NCBI GenBank assembly: GCA_027493525.1
Contig: JAOSKN010000002.1
Location: 1,096,288 to 1,160,287 of the forward strand
Direction of reading: 5' to 3'
From: Planctomycetota bacterium
GTDB taxonomy: Bacteria > Planctomycetota > SZUA-567 > H5-PLA8
DNA: 64,000 nt
The stretch's first letter is position 1. Each line of letters starts with the position of its first letter. The position numbers and the translations under genes were made by a program. Positions 27,367 to 35,558 of the stretch are shown here, one piece after another. The notes below the pieces were generated by a model. That model saw nothing but the letters and a program-made list of their open reading frames with translations. It ran no database searches and was not told the DNA's origin.

Positions 27367-28089
27367 TTAACGCGGCGCCGCGGCGAAGGCCTCCAGCGCC
27401 GAGAGCAGGTCTTCGCGCCGGAAGTCCGGCCAACAGGTTTCGGTGACGTGAAAGATCGCGTCGCAGGCCTGCCAGAGCAGGAAGTTGCTCAGGCGTTCCT
27501 CGCCCGCGGTGCGGATCAACAGGTCCAGCGGCGGCATCCCGGCGGTGTGCAGGGCCGCGCCGACGGCCGCCTCGTCGAGTTCGTCCGGGGCCAGCTCGCC
27601 GCGCCGGACGCGCCCGGCCAGCGCCCGCGCGGCATCGGCCAGTTCGTCCCGCGCGCCGTAGTTCAACGCGAGGCAGAGGTTCAGGCCGCGGTTTTCCGCC
27701 GTCACGCGCTCGGCGTGCCGCAACTCCTCGCGCACGTCGGCCGGCAGCTCGTCCACGTCGCCGATCGACGTCAGGCGCACGCCGTTGGCGTGGAGTTCGG
27801 GCAGCTCTTCGACGAGGTATTTCTTGAGCAGCCGCATCAGGTACTGGACCTCGCGGCGCGGGCGTTTCCAGTTTTCGGTGCTGAAGGCGTAGAGGGTCAG
27901 GGCCCCGAGGCGGATCTGCCCGCCGTAGCGGACCACGTCGCGGACGGCGTCGGCGCCGGCCTCGTGGCCCTTCACGCGGCGCCAGCCGCGCTGCCGCGCC
28001 CAGCGCCCGTTGCCGTCCATGATGATCGCCACATGCCGCGGGAGCGCCTCGCGCGGCGCGGGCGGCTCCAGCGTTTGCCAGCGCCGCAC
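27367..28089 (-). CDS. uppS: undecaprenyl diphosphate synthase (isoprenyl transferase)
   Basis: UppS condenses isopentenyl diphosphates onto farnesyl diphosphate to make the C55 lipid carrier for peptidoglycan and glycans. Family motifs are complete: RHVAIIMDGNGRWARQRG with the catalytic Asp, KGHEAGADAVRDVVRY, LYAFSTENWKRP, NYGARDELADA and DLLIRTAGEERLSNFLLWQ. I place the start at GTG 28089 (240 residues), matching family length. The frame stays open to a TTG at 28308 and includes an ATG at 28275, but that extension is Pro/Arg-rich and lacks similarity, so the N-terminus is uncertain. It is followed by cdsA after 170 bases. Confidence 0.9.
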   Translation of the reverse strand: MRRWQTLEPPAPREALPRHVAIIMDGNGRWARQRGWRRVKGHEAGADAVRDVVRYGGQIRLGALTLYAFSTENWKRPRREVQYLMRLLKKYLVEELPELHANGVRLTSIGDVDELPADVREELRHAERVTAENRGLNLCLALNYGARDELADAARALAGRVRRGELAPDELDEAAVGAALHTAGMPPLDLLIRTAGEERLSNFLLWQACDAIFHVTETCWPDFRREDLLSALEAFAAAPR

Positions 28090-28427
28090 GCCGCGCGTGT
28101 CGGGAAGCGGCCGGTCCGGGGCGCGAGTCGGTTCGGGCAAGGGGCGTGTGGGCTCCGAAGGCCGTTTGCGGAAGGTCTCGGGGATTTTACGGCCGGAGCG
28201 GTGGGGCGCAAGGCGGGGCGGGTGTGTGAGGGTGGAGGGACCTCCACAGCCCAAAGCGCCTTCCTCAAAAAGCATGGAAACAAGCCGTGGGAAACTCCCG
28301 CTCAACAAACTTCAGAGCTGTACAGAAAGCAGGGGGGCACTACATCCCGGCCTTCGAACTCGATGATCCACGGGCCGCGGAAGCCGGCGCGGGGCCGCTT
28401 TTTCATGGCATCCCGGTCATGAATCTT
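28090..28427. other. 338-bp gap between uppS and the AT-rich island
   Basis: No convincing gene is seen. The minus frame of uppS is open through most of it and could be a Pro-rich N-terminal extension. A short plus-strand frame (28287-28529) overlaps the next gene's 3' end and has no recognisable content. Base composition changes abruptly from GC-rich to AT-rich near 28430. Confidence 0.5.
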
Positions 28428-29540
28428 TCAGAATCCAAAATACTTATGATGAAATGGCGGAGTAGAAACAAGGTTCTTATTCATTCCGATACCCCTCCTG
28501 CCCTCGATGATCTCTTTATACCGTATTAGCTTAGCTTCCTCGTCCTGGTTTCGATCCCTGAGGTCACTCAGAATTCGAACCGCCTTAGTATAGACCTCTA
28601 AGCTCTTGCTCTTATCTAGAACTAGAATTTCATTTAATTCATCAACCACGCCAGCACTACCCCTGCGGTCGACGAGAATTTGAGCGTAAACCGATGTAAA
28701 GTCGAAACCAAACCCCCCGGCCGTTATTTCGGCGTTGATTTCTGCACATTGCTTGTACAGCTTGGCACAATCCTTATCGTCAATTCCCTCGAAATACGTA
28801 GCCATGCTCCGAAGAGCAGCCGTGCAACCAGGCCGCAGACTTGCTCTAATGGCTATATATTTTTTGACTCTGTTTGTGCGCACGAATCGGAGCAAGAACT
28901 CCATTGACCGAGCGCCAAAACCATCATTTTTCGCCTGCTCAAATGAACTCTTATCTTTTGCATACGAGAGGAAATCGCCCTCGATATCGCCGATGGTCAT
29001 TCTATATGGCCTCAAAACATAAAATAAATACAAAGCAAACTCAAATTGCTGATTCAATAAGTCCACGCTTACCCCCTCTGGAAAAGAAATGTCTTTAGAA
29101 TTCAGCCAAGCGCGTTCACGTAGCTGGATCGCTTCGGTTATGATTGATGCGAAGATACGGCTAACGAATAGCCCCGCTGACTTATTGGTCCCATGCCTAG
29201 AAAAGTACCAGTTCATAATATATGTCCGCGTTGCATCGTCGCTAAGTAGCATTCTCTTTATTTGTATAGAAAATGCATCCGAGATATTAGGATCTTGTCC
29301 GCTTTTCTTCATTGCGTGACAAATAGCATTCAATCGGAATTCTTCTATTAGAAACCCTGCTTCAACAACGTCACCCTGCAATTTCAATTCTTGATTCGCA
29401 AAGCCTGGTGGTGGTTCAGGCACTTCCCATGAGAACTCATCACAAAACACCTCCGCCCCGCTAATAAGTAGAATCGCAACTACAGCTCGCAGGCCGGCGG
29501 ACTGCATACAACTAGAGGGGAATCTATCTCGACAAATCAC
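28428..29540 (-). CDS. exported protein of unknown function in AT-rich island
   Basis: The 370-residue protein is not recognised. It starts at GTG 29540, overlapping the upstream gene's stop (GTGA), or at ATG 29507, which gives a cleaner signal peptide (MQSAGLRAVVAILLISG followed by AEVFC). The rest is soluble, charged and mostly helical. A C-terminal region (CAKLYKQCAEINAEI, then SLEVYTKAVRILSDLRDRNQ) looks like degenerate TPR or armadillo-type helices. Codons are A/T-ending, unlike the flanking genome, pointing to recent transfer. It is almost certainly co-expressed with the HEGRH protein upstream. Confidence 0.6.
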   Translation of the reverse strand: MICRDRFPSSCMQSAGLRAVVAILLISGAEVFCDEFSWEVPEPPPGFANQELKLQGDVVEAGFLIEEFRLNAICHAMKKSGQDPNISDAFSIQIKRMLLSDDATRTYIMNWYFSRHGTNKSAGLFVSRIFASIITEAIQLRERAWLNSKDISFPEGVSVDLLNQQFEFALYLFYVLRPYRMTIGDIEGDFLSYAKDKSSFEQAKNDGFGARSMEFLLRFVRTNRVKKYIAIRASLRPGCTAALRSMATYFEGIDDKDCAKLYKQCAEINAEITAGGFGFDFTSVYAQILVDRRGSAGVVDELNEILVLDKSKSLEVYTKAVRILSDLRDRNQDEEAKLIRYKEIIEGRRGIGMNKNLVSTPPFHHKYFGF

Positions 29541-31735
29541 TGGTTATCCTCCGTCCAGCGGTACGCATCCATCTCTAAGACGTACTTGGAATCCGTCTTG
29601 TCCGGATAAAAGTAGGTGACCTTAATGAATGCCTTTTTGTAGCTATCTTTACTGAATCCATCATTTTCAGCGATTTGATAGGTTGCATCAAAAGTTCCCG
29701 TAGATGCATCCGTTAGCCCAACCCTTACTTTACTTTCGCCCCTGAGAACCGTTTCTCCGGGTGCAGGAACTCCACCCTCTACGGCAATACTAACCTCTAT
29801 GCCGTCAATTGAAATACTCAGTTTCTCAACTTCTAGCACTCGAAGCCTATCATCATTAACTGAGAATTTGAGCCTGCCTATGAACACAAGCGGGGGGTCT
29901 AGCGTCTGGTTCTGCGACACTTTTCTTCCTTCCAGTTTTGCGTCTTCGGCCTTAAGTGAAGGAGCACTGACTGTTCGAGGGCTATCGTCATTCTTGTCGA
30001 TAATGGTACGTTTTATCTTCTTATTTCCAGGTATAGGATCTGGATCTGGGAAGTTGGGAGTACTTAGTGCAAAGGTTCTCGGTAGAAAATCGTTATCTTT
30101 ATCGTTTCCCGTCTCTAACACTTCAAATTTTTGATATGCATGCCTACCTTCATGAATATAGGCGGATACAAATGGATCCTTTGTTGCCTTAAAAGATGAA
30201 CCCGAGAAACGTGGAGTAAAGTTTTGTTTTGGTCGAAGCTTATCACTTTCCTCATTAATTCGGATTATAGTATTAGGATCGGTCTTATTGATTGATACCG
30301 ACATTATGCTCTTATTGTTGTCGTCTTCATTTTCGGACTTTCCGATAGTGTATCCCTCTATCTTTCCAATAACCGTTTTTACTTCTCCGCGCGCCTGCTC
30401 TTCGGTATATTTAACATTAACATCTATCCAATCTGGAATTGAGTTTTGTCCAGCACTTATCCCCGCCCTTGGATCACTAGCGCCACCTAAGCCAATAAAG
30501 TCAACCCATTGGTCAACCTCGACGAAGGCTGCTGTTCCTTCGGCCAACGCATCTCCGGTAAATGCAACTCGAATTCGCGCGCGCGTGCTCTTTCTTGCAA
30601 ATGGCGAGATGGAAAAAAGCTGGAGTGCATTATCAATAATGTCCTGACCTGCCTGAAGGTGGCCATTTACAATAGGCAAGGTTTGAGGTAGTTTTGTGGC
30701 ACCAAATTTGCCATCATAAATAGTTCCACCAGCAGAAATGTCGCTTATGGTAATAGTCGCATTCAGAGGAACTACTTCAGGTGGGTTGCCGCTCAAGACC
30801 TCCACCTTCAACCTGGCTTCTTCAGGGAAATGCTTAATTCCAGCACTAGAACGATCTTGATTAATACCAACTAGAACATCGGCAGTATAGTCTTTGGGAC
30901 GAAACGGTATTAATTCGGCCTTTAGGTGCAGTTTTTCGCCAAGGACGACAATTTTTGCGGGCTCAGCGCTTACAGCTATGGTCTTTTGTACAACTACGGC
31001 ACGATCTGAGCCAGTTCCATGGCTGGCAATTTCAACAATTGAATGCACAAAATAAGTTCCCGGCTGTAATGTTTTAAAGGAACCAACTACTCGATTCTTT
31101 CCTTGTTTTCTCGCAGGATAATTTTCATCAAGTCGATCACCTAAATCATCGCCATTAGCCTGGAAAATTAAAAACTCACTACCTTCGCCCGCCTCAACCT
31201 CCAAAGCAAGATCGGCAGCTAAGCGCACCGTATCGCCTTGTCTAACGATTACTTCTTTCTGATCATTTACACTAGGCCTACTGGCGATGTTATATATAAG
31301 TGCGGGCTTGCGAATAACGTGGGCTAACACATTATTTCCCTGCAGGAACTCCAGGGATATTTCTACGGTTTCGCCAACCCGAGCATAGATTTTCCTCCCT
31401 CCTGTTTCAACGATTCCATTCCACTCAATAAGATCGTCCGTATTCTTCTTTCCTTGTAAGCCTCCCTGTGTCTTTACGAAAAGGATTGGGCTACCCCCAG
31501 GGAAATTCCCGGATGTTCGGTAAGGAATACTAACTACTTGGTTCTCATCTCCTTTGTCAGTCGAAACCTTGAGCGTAAGTCTAAGTGTGTCTGCCGCTAT
31601 ATCACTAGCGTACCTTAAGATGATTGGAATGTTCTTTACGGCGACGCGGTCCTTATCCTTTTGGGGTTCGCCGGCATTCCCACTTAAAATAATGGCTGGA
31701 AGTAAGAGAATACTACACCTAACGAGCCTACCCAT
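29537..31735 (-). CDS. large exported protein with a HEGRH zincin-like motif, AT-rich island
   Basis: The 732-residue protein has a good signal peptide (MGRLVRCSILLLPAIILSGNA) and then several beta-rich segments reminiscent of Ig-like or invasin-type domains, e.g. VRQGDTVRLAADLALEVEAG and PAKIVVLGEKLHLKAELIPF. Around residue 527 is AYIHEGRHAYQ, which fits the HExxH zinc-binding pattern of metallopeptidases. A third ligand cannot be assigned by eye, so protease activity is only a possibility. AAGGAGG precedes ATG 31735 at 9 bases. Codon use is A/T-rich. It lies 31 bases after the PKD protein gene and overlaps the next gene by 4 bases, so the three may form one operon. Confidence 0.6.
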   Translation of the reverse strand: MGRLVRCSILLLPAIILSGNAGEPQKDKDRVAVKNIPIILRYASDIAADTLRLTLKVSTDKGDENQVVSIPYRTSGNFPGGSPILFVKTQGGLQGKKNTDDLIEWNGIVETGGRKIYARVGETVEISLEFLQGNNVLAHVIRKPALIYNIASRPSVNDQKEVIVRQGDTVRLAADLALEVEAGEGSEFLIFQANGDDLGDRLDENYPARKQGKNRVVGSFKTLQPGTYFVHSIVEIASHGTGSDRAVVVQKTIAVSAEPAKIVVLGEKLHLKAELIPFRPKDYTADVLVGINQDRSSAGIKHFPEEARLKVEVLSGNPPEVVPLNATITISDISAGGTIYDGKFGATKLPQTLPIVNGHLQAGQDIIDNALQLFSISPFARKSTRARIRVAFTGDALAEGTAAFVEVDQWVDFIGLGGASDPRAGISAGQNSIPDWIDVNVKYTEEQARGEVKTVIGKIEGYTIGKSENEDDNNKSIMSVSINKTDPNTIIRINEESDKLRPKQNFTPRFSGSSFKATKDPFVSAYIHEGRHAYQKFEVLETGNDKDNDFLPRTFALSTPNFPDPDPIPGNKKIKRTIIDKNDDSPRTVSAPSLKAEDAKLEGRKVSQNQTLDPPLVFIGRLKFSVNDDRLRVLEVEKLSISIDGIEVSIAVEGGVPAPGETVLRGESKVRVGLTDASTGTFDATYQIAENDGFSKDSYKKAFIKVTYFYPDKTDSKYVLEMDAYRWTEDNQ

Positions 31736-31766
31736 TATAAGCGCCTCCTTAGCACCTTACTCTCGG

Positions 31767-34130
31767 CTAAAACGAACTGGGTTCTTCAGGCAAAGCAGGA
31801 ATTCCCAGGCCGTCATCGAGAACCAGATTTATCGGCGGAATCGTCACTTCCACAAGAGGCGGTGGCTCTGCAACAAGAATTTCCGTTGTGGAGCACGTTA
31901 TAGAGACTCCTTCTTGAGTCTGGATTTTCGCTCTAAGTATAGTTGTACCTGAAGCAATTCCTTCAACCTCAAGGGTATCTGGACTGGTCGTGGGCTGTGC
32001 CTTATCAATTTGTGCAATGGCTGGATAATCTATTACAAAATATACAAATGATATATAATTTGGAGGAGTTGTTGTTGCAATTACCGGCTTAATTTCACCG
32101 ACTTGAAGCCCAACGATATTTGGGTTAAGTTGAACATTTATGGCTGCAAACTCAATATGCGCATCGGACGATCCACCCATAGATTCTTCGCCGTCGTTGT
32201 CCGTCACCGTCAGCGTCGCCTCGTATTCGCCCGGCGCAGTCAGCACCGCCGTCGTTATGGCATGGGCGGTACTGAAGGTAATCGGCGGTTGCCCCGGGTC
32301 CGTCAGGTTCACCAGGGTCCAGGCATAATTCTGAATCTGCGGAAGGATTTGGTCGTCGCTGACCGTGTCCGTATCGTGCGAGCCGCTGCCGTCCAGCGTC
32401 ACCGTCCCGCCCGCGCAGATGACCGGCGTGGCGGTTTCGGCGATGGCAATGGGCGGCGTAGTATTGGATGGCGGAACCACGCCGATAAACAGCCACTCGC
32501 AGTTCTCCGGTCCGAATTCACCCTGAACTTGCGCGATTAATTCCGTGCTGCCTTCCGCCACGCCCTCGATCTGGACTTCGATGACGCCCGCGCCCGCGCT
32601 CGACGCCTGGAAATTCGCCACGTCCGGCACGCTGAATTCAAAGCTGATTCCATCCGCCGCGCTCGCGGGGATCACTTCCGCGTTCGAGGTCGCCGCCGCG
32701 CCGGCTTCGACCTCCAGCGACGGCGGATCGAAGACGATCCCCACCGCCGTGAGCGTCCGGACCGCCGTGCCGAGTTCGCCCTCATTATCCACGACGCGCA
32801 AGGTCACTTCGTATGCGCCGGGCTGATTCAGCCCGCTTGGAAACGCGAACGAATCGGGGCCTTCGTACACGAGCGGCCTCACCGCCGGGTTCGTCAGGTT
32901 GACCAGACGCCAGTGAAACCAGCGCAGCGCGGGCGCGTCGCCTTCCGCGTCGGCGTCCGCCGAGAGGCTCCCGTCGAGCGCGACGTTCGTCGAGGCGTAA
33001 TAAACGCAGGCGGTATCGGGGCTCACGCGGGCATCGGCGAGCGGCGGCGCGGTCGCGCCCGGCGGCGGCTCGAAGCCTTCCTCGGACACGGTGACGAACA
33101 TCGCGCCGTTATTGTCCCCGTAAAGCCCCAGAATATCCGCGAACGAACCGAGAATTTCCCCGTCGGCCGTCGCCGTAATGGAACCCGACGCGCCGATGGC
33201 CTGCCAACTTCCACTGCCGGGTTCCCGCGCGGCAAAGGCCCCAAAGAACATCCCCGCGAACGGGCCGCCGGAAATGGTCCCGAAGCTCGCCAGGCCTTCC
33301 GGGCCGGTGTCGAATTGAGGGTCCGGATCCTGCGCCCAAATCCCGGCGGCGGAGATGGTGTAGGTCTTGCCGTTCTCGGCCCCGCTGAAGATCACGGTGT
33401 TGGCTTCGCTGGTCGCCAGGACGAGCGTGGTCTGGACGGGCGAGACCTCGCGCGCGGCGACGGTTACCGGTTGCTGGTTTCCGGTCGCCGGTTTCCGGTT
33501 GCCGAGGAGCTTTTCCTCTTTCGCACCGGCCAAGGCCCGTGGCGCTCCGGCCGCCTGCTCCCCGCTGTCCAGCCGCGCCAGGTCGGCGCGCGCTTGCTCC
33601 GCGAGCGCGGGACTCGCTTCGGCGTAGCGTTCGAGCAACAACTCCAGATGCCGGCGCGCGGCGGCTTGTTCGCCGTGGACGATCTCGCGGTGCGCCTGGG
33701 CGAGCAGCGTGCGCGCGCCGCCTTCGGGGCCGGCGAAGGGCGTGGGCCGGCCGTTCGCGCCGAGCGTCCCCGCAGGAAGGTACTCGGCGAAATCGGCGGC
33801 GCGGCGGAGCGCGTCATCGACGGCGGCGTCCGGTTTTCCAGCTTTTTGCAGCGCGCCGGCGAGGTTCATCGCGGCCTCGAAGTTTTCGTGGATGTTGCCC
33901 GCCCGATCCGCCTGCCGTTCGGCGAGCTTGACGAACGACTCGGGCTTGTTCTTCGCGGATAAAACAACAAGGGGCGCGGCGTGGCGGACCTGCGCGGGGA
34001 TTGCGGCCGACTCAACCGGAGCGCTTACCTCCCCAGCCGTCGGCGCAGGCCCAGGCGGAACCAGCGCGCCGACGCTCACCAGCAGCAGCGTGCCCAGGAC
34101 CAAGCCGAATCCAATCGCGAGCACGCGCAT
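31767..34130 (-). CDS. membrane-anchored surface protein with TPR-like region and alternating PKD and Ig-like domains
   Basis: The 787-residue protein starts MRVLAIGFGL with an uncleaved-looking TM or signal helix (about 3-25). A helical TPR-like region (about 55-205) is followed by a 14-residue stretch coded by heptad repeats (210-223) and a beta-rich domain (about 230-350). Then come PKD-like domain 1 (about 373-461), an Ig-like/Big2-type domain (about 463-553), PKD-like domain 2 (about 558-656) and a second Ig-like domain (about 660-763). The two PKD-Ig pairs are internal repeats. The last pair's Ig domain, after about 32150, is written in AT-rich codons while the first is GC-rich. ATG 34130 has GGAGGGG at 9 bases; an ATG 5 codons earlier overlaps that ribosome site. 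It probably binds proteins or glycans at the cell surface. Confidence 0.68.
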   Translation of the reverse strand: MRVLAIGFGLVLGTLLLVSVGALVPPGPAPTAGEVSAPVESAAIPAQVRHAAPLVVLSAKNKPESFVKLAERQADRAGNIHENFEAAMNLAGALQKAGKPDAAVDDALRRAADFAEYLPAGTLGANGRPTPFAGPEGGARTLLAQAHREIVHGEQAAARRHLELLLERYAEASPALAEQARADLARLDSGEQAAGAPRALAGAKEEKLLGNRKPATGNQQPVTVAAREVSPVQTTLVLATSEANTVIFSGAENGKTYTISAAGIWAQDPDPQFDTGPEGLASFGTISGGPFAGMFFGAFAAREPGSGSWQAIGASGSITATADGEILGSFADILGLYGDNNGAMFVTVSEEGFEPPPGATAPPLADARVSPDTACVYYASTNVALDGSLSADADAEGDAPALRWFHWRLVNLTNPAVRPLVYEGPDSFAFPSGLNQPGAYEVTLRVVDNEGELGTAVRTLTAVGIVFDPPSLEVEAGAAATSNAEVIPASAADGISFEFSVPDVANFQASSAGAGVIEVQIEGVAEGSTELIAQVQGEFGPENCEWLFIGVVPPSNTTPPIAIAETATPVICAGGTVTLDGSGSHDTDTVSDDQILPQIQNYAWTLVNLTDPGQPPITFSTAHAITTAVLTAPGEYEATLTVTDNDGEESMGGSSDAHIEFAAINVQLNPNIVGLQVGEIKPVIATTTPPNYISFVYFVIDYPAIAQIDKAQPTTSPDTLEVEGIASGTTILRAKIQTQEGVSITCSTTEILVAEPPPLVEVTIPPINLVLDDGLGIPALPEEPSSF
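33461..33502 (-). repeat. in-frame heptanucleotide repeat inside the PKD protein gene
   Basis: Six contiguous heptamers read on the coding strand as GCAACCG, GAAACCG, GCGACCG, GAAACCA, GCAACCG, GTAACCG. The tract is 42 bases, a multiple of both 7 and 3, and encodes GNRKPATGNQQPVT without disturbing the frame. Confidence 0.85.
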
Positions 34131-34680
34131 ACCGAGCCCCTCCATGATGAAGACGCATAAGGCGCGCCAAGTTTGCGCCCAAAGGATGTAATAACCTGGG
34201 TCATATGCTGAAACGGGCTTAGCCGCAATAATTAACTTGGGAGAACGTTAAAAGAGAATGCACACTTGGATGCCCAGGTGCGCCTATCGGCGCGTGCTCC
34301 AGCGCCCCGCGATCCTGGGCTTCGACGAAGCACCTGAGCAGGTCGCGATCGCCGGTCACGGCGTTCTCCATGGCTCCCGTCCTCTTGCCCATACCGTGTA
34401 CGGTCGGGAGCGGGTTACGTGAGGAAAGCCCATGATTCGCGCCACCGTGGACAACTTACGCGCTTACAACAGGTTAAGTAGTGAACTCCACCTGCCATTC
34501 TGGCGCGAGTCGGGGCTGCAACGACCCTCAAAAAAGTTGCACTATGGTGCACTTTCAAGGCCTGCCAGATTCGGGCCATCCTTCAATCGACCGTGTGGGA
34601 AGGCCAGAGCGCTCATCTACGAGACCCTTAAAAAGATGCACATATGTTCCTATCGTAGACGGGTGCGCCTATGGCTGGCC
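34131..34680. other. 550-bp intergenic region, possible decayed sequence
   Basis: No intact gene is apparent between the PKD protein start and the TIM-barrel gene stop. Composition is mixed and less GC-rich than the surroundings. A minus-strand frame at 34219-34392 could encode 57 residues (MGKRTGAMENAVTG onwards, ending HSLLTF), and a plus-strand frame from 34432 runs into a shadow of the next gene. Neither resembles a family I know. The region could be remnant coding DNA near the edge of the foreign island. Confidence 0.45.
34200..34228 (-). promoter_or_regulatory. candidate promoter for the PKD protein operon
   Basis: On the minus strand TTGCGG (34223-34228) and TATGAC (34200-34205) are separated by 17 bases, about 70 bases before the PKD protein ATG. 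It is a reasonable housekeeping-type promoter by spacing and position. Confidence 0.3.
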
Positions 34681-35478
34681 TCAGGCGAAGGCCGATCCGG
34701 CGTTGAAGATCCCGCGGGCGAAGGCCAGGTTGCGCCGGGCGGAGGCGACGGGGTCGGCGGTCCGGGGTGTCTCGAGGATCAGCGGGTGGCGGTAGCCGGC
34801 GCGGGCCAGGTCGAAGGCCACGCGCGGGAAGTTGACGCGGCCTTCGCCGAGGTGGACGTCACCGTGGGCGGGGATCGTATCCTTGAGGTGGACCATCACG
34901 AGGCGCGCGGCCAGCGCGGGGATCTCCTCTCGCGCGTCGTAGTCGCGGAAGGCCGCGTTGCCGGTGTCCCAGTAGCAGCCGACGCGGGGCGAGTTCACGG
35001 CTTCGAGGATTTCGAGGACCCGCGCCGCGGGGAGGGTCGATTCGACGGCCAGGGAAACCCCGGCGGCCTCCGCGCGGGGCGCCAGACGCGCCAGTTCCTC
35101 GGCCAGGCGCGCGCGGTCGTCGGCATCCCGCAATTGAGCCTTACCGAAGAACGGCACGAGGATCGCGCCGGCGCCCAGTTCGCTGGCCCAGTCGATGCCG
35201 GCGCGGAGCAACTCCGCGGCGTGCGCCTGCAGCGCGGCTTCGGGCCCGGCCAGCGGGATCGCGTTAAGGCAGCCCAGGCAGATGGAGGGGATCGCGACGC
35301 CAAGGTTCTCCGCGCGCTTGCGGAGCGCGGCGCGCCCGTTCCGGCCGCCCCAGGCGTCGCTCTCTCCGCCGGGCTTGACGACTGGCTCGATCGCGTCGCA
35401 GCCCAGCGCCTTGGCCTCGTCCACGAATTCGAGGCCGGTCTTGGTCAGCATGAACTCACGAAGGCCGATGGCGTACAT
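34681..35478 (-). CDS. sugar phosphate isomerase/epimerase-like TIM barrel
   Basis: The 265-residue protein matches the xylose-isomerase-like TIM-barrel superfamily (AP_endonuc_2). Conserved metal-site segments are LAVESTLPAARV, GCYWDTGNAAF, LVMVHLKDTIPAHGDVHLGEGRV and LILETPRT. The family isomerises or epimerises sugars and inositols. The start ATG at 35478 gives MYAIGLREFML. It lies 80 bases downstream of a membrane-protein gene on the same strand, separated by a dispersed repeat. Substrate is unknown. Confidence 0.85.
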   Translation of the reverse strand: MYAIGLREFMLTKTGLEFVDEAKALGCDAIEPVVKPGGESDAWGGRNGRAALRKRAENLGVAIPSICLGCLNAIPLAGPEAALQAHAAELLRAGIDWASELGAGAILVPFFGKAQLRDADDRARLAEELARLAPRAEAAGVSLAVESTLPAARVLEILEAVNSPRVGCYWDTGNAAFRDYDAREEIPALAARLVMVHLKDTIPAHGDVHLGEGRVNFPRVAFDLARAGYRHPLILETPRTADPVASARRNLAFARGIFNAGSAFA

Positions 35479-35516
35479 GGCGTCCTTTCAAGTCAAGCGT
35501 TCCAAAGTCACGGGGC

Positions 35517-35537
35517 GGCTTCGCCGACCCGTGGCAC
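35517..35537. repeat. dispersed intergenic repeat, copy 1
   Basis: GGCTTC-GCCGACCCGTGGCAC lies in the gap between the TIM-barrel and membrane-protein genes. A near-identical sequence with one extra G occurs at 57728-57749, also between genes. Confidence 0.7.
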
Positions 35538-35558
35538 GCATCCCGCCGCGGCAGGCGC

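Noticed and set aside
28287..28529. 80-codon plus-strand frame after uppS
   Set aside because: No family similarity; it overlaps the 3' end of a minus-strand gene in the AT-rich island.
34219..34392. 57-codon minus-strand frame as a transposase remnant
   Set aside because: I could not match it to any transposase family and no inverted repeats flank it, so I only describe the region.
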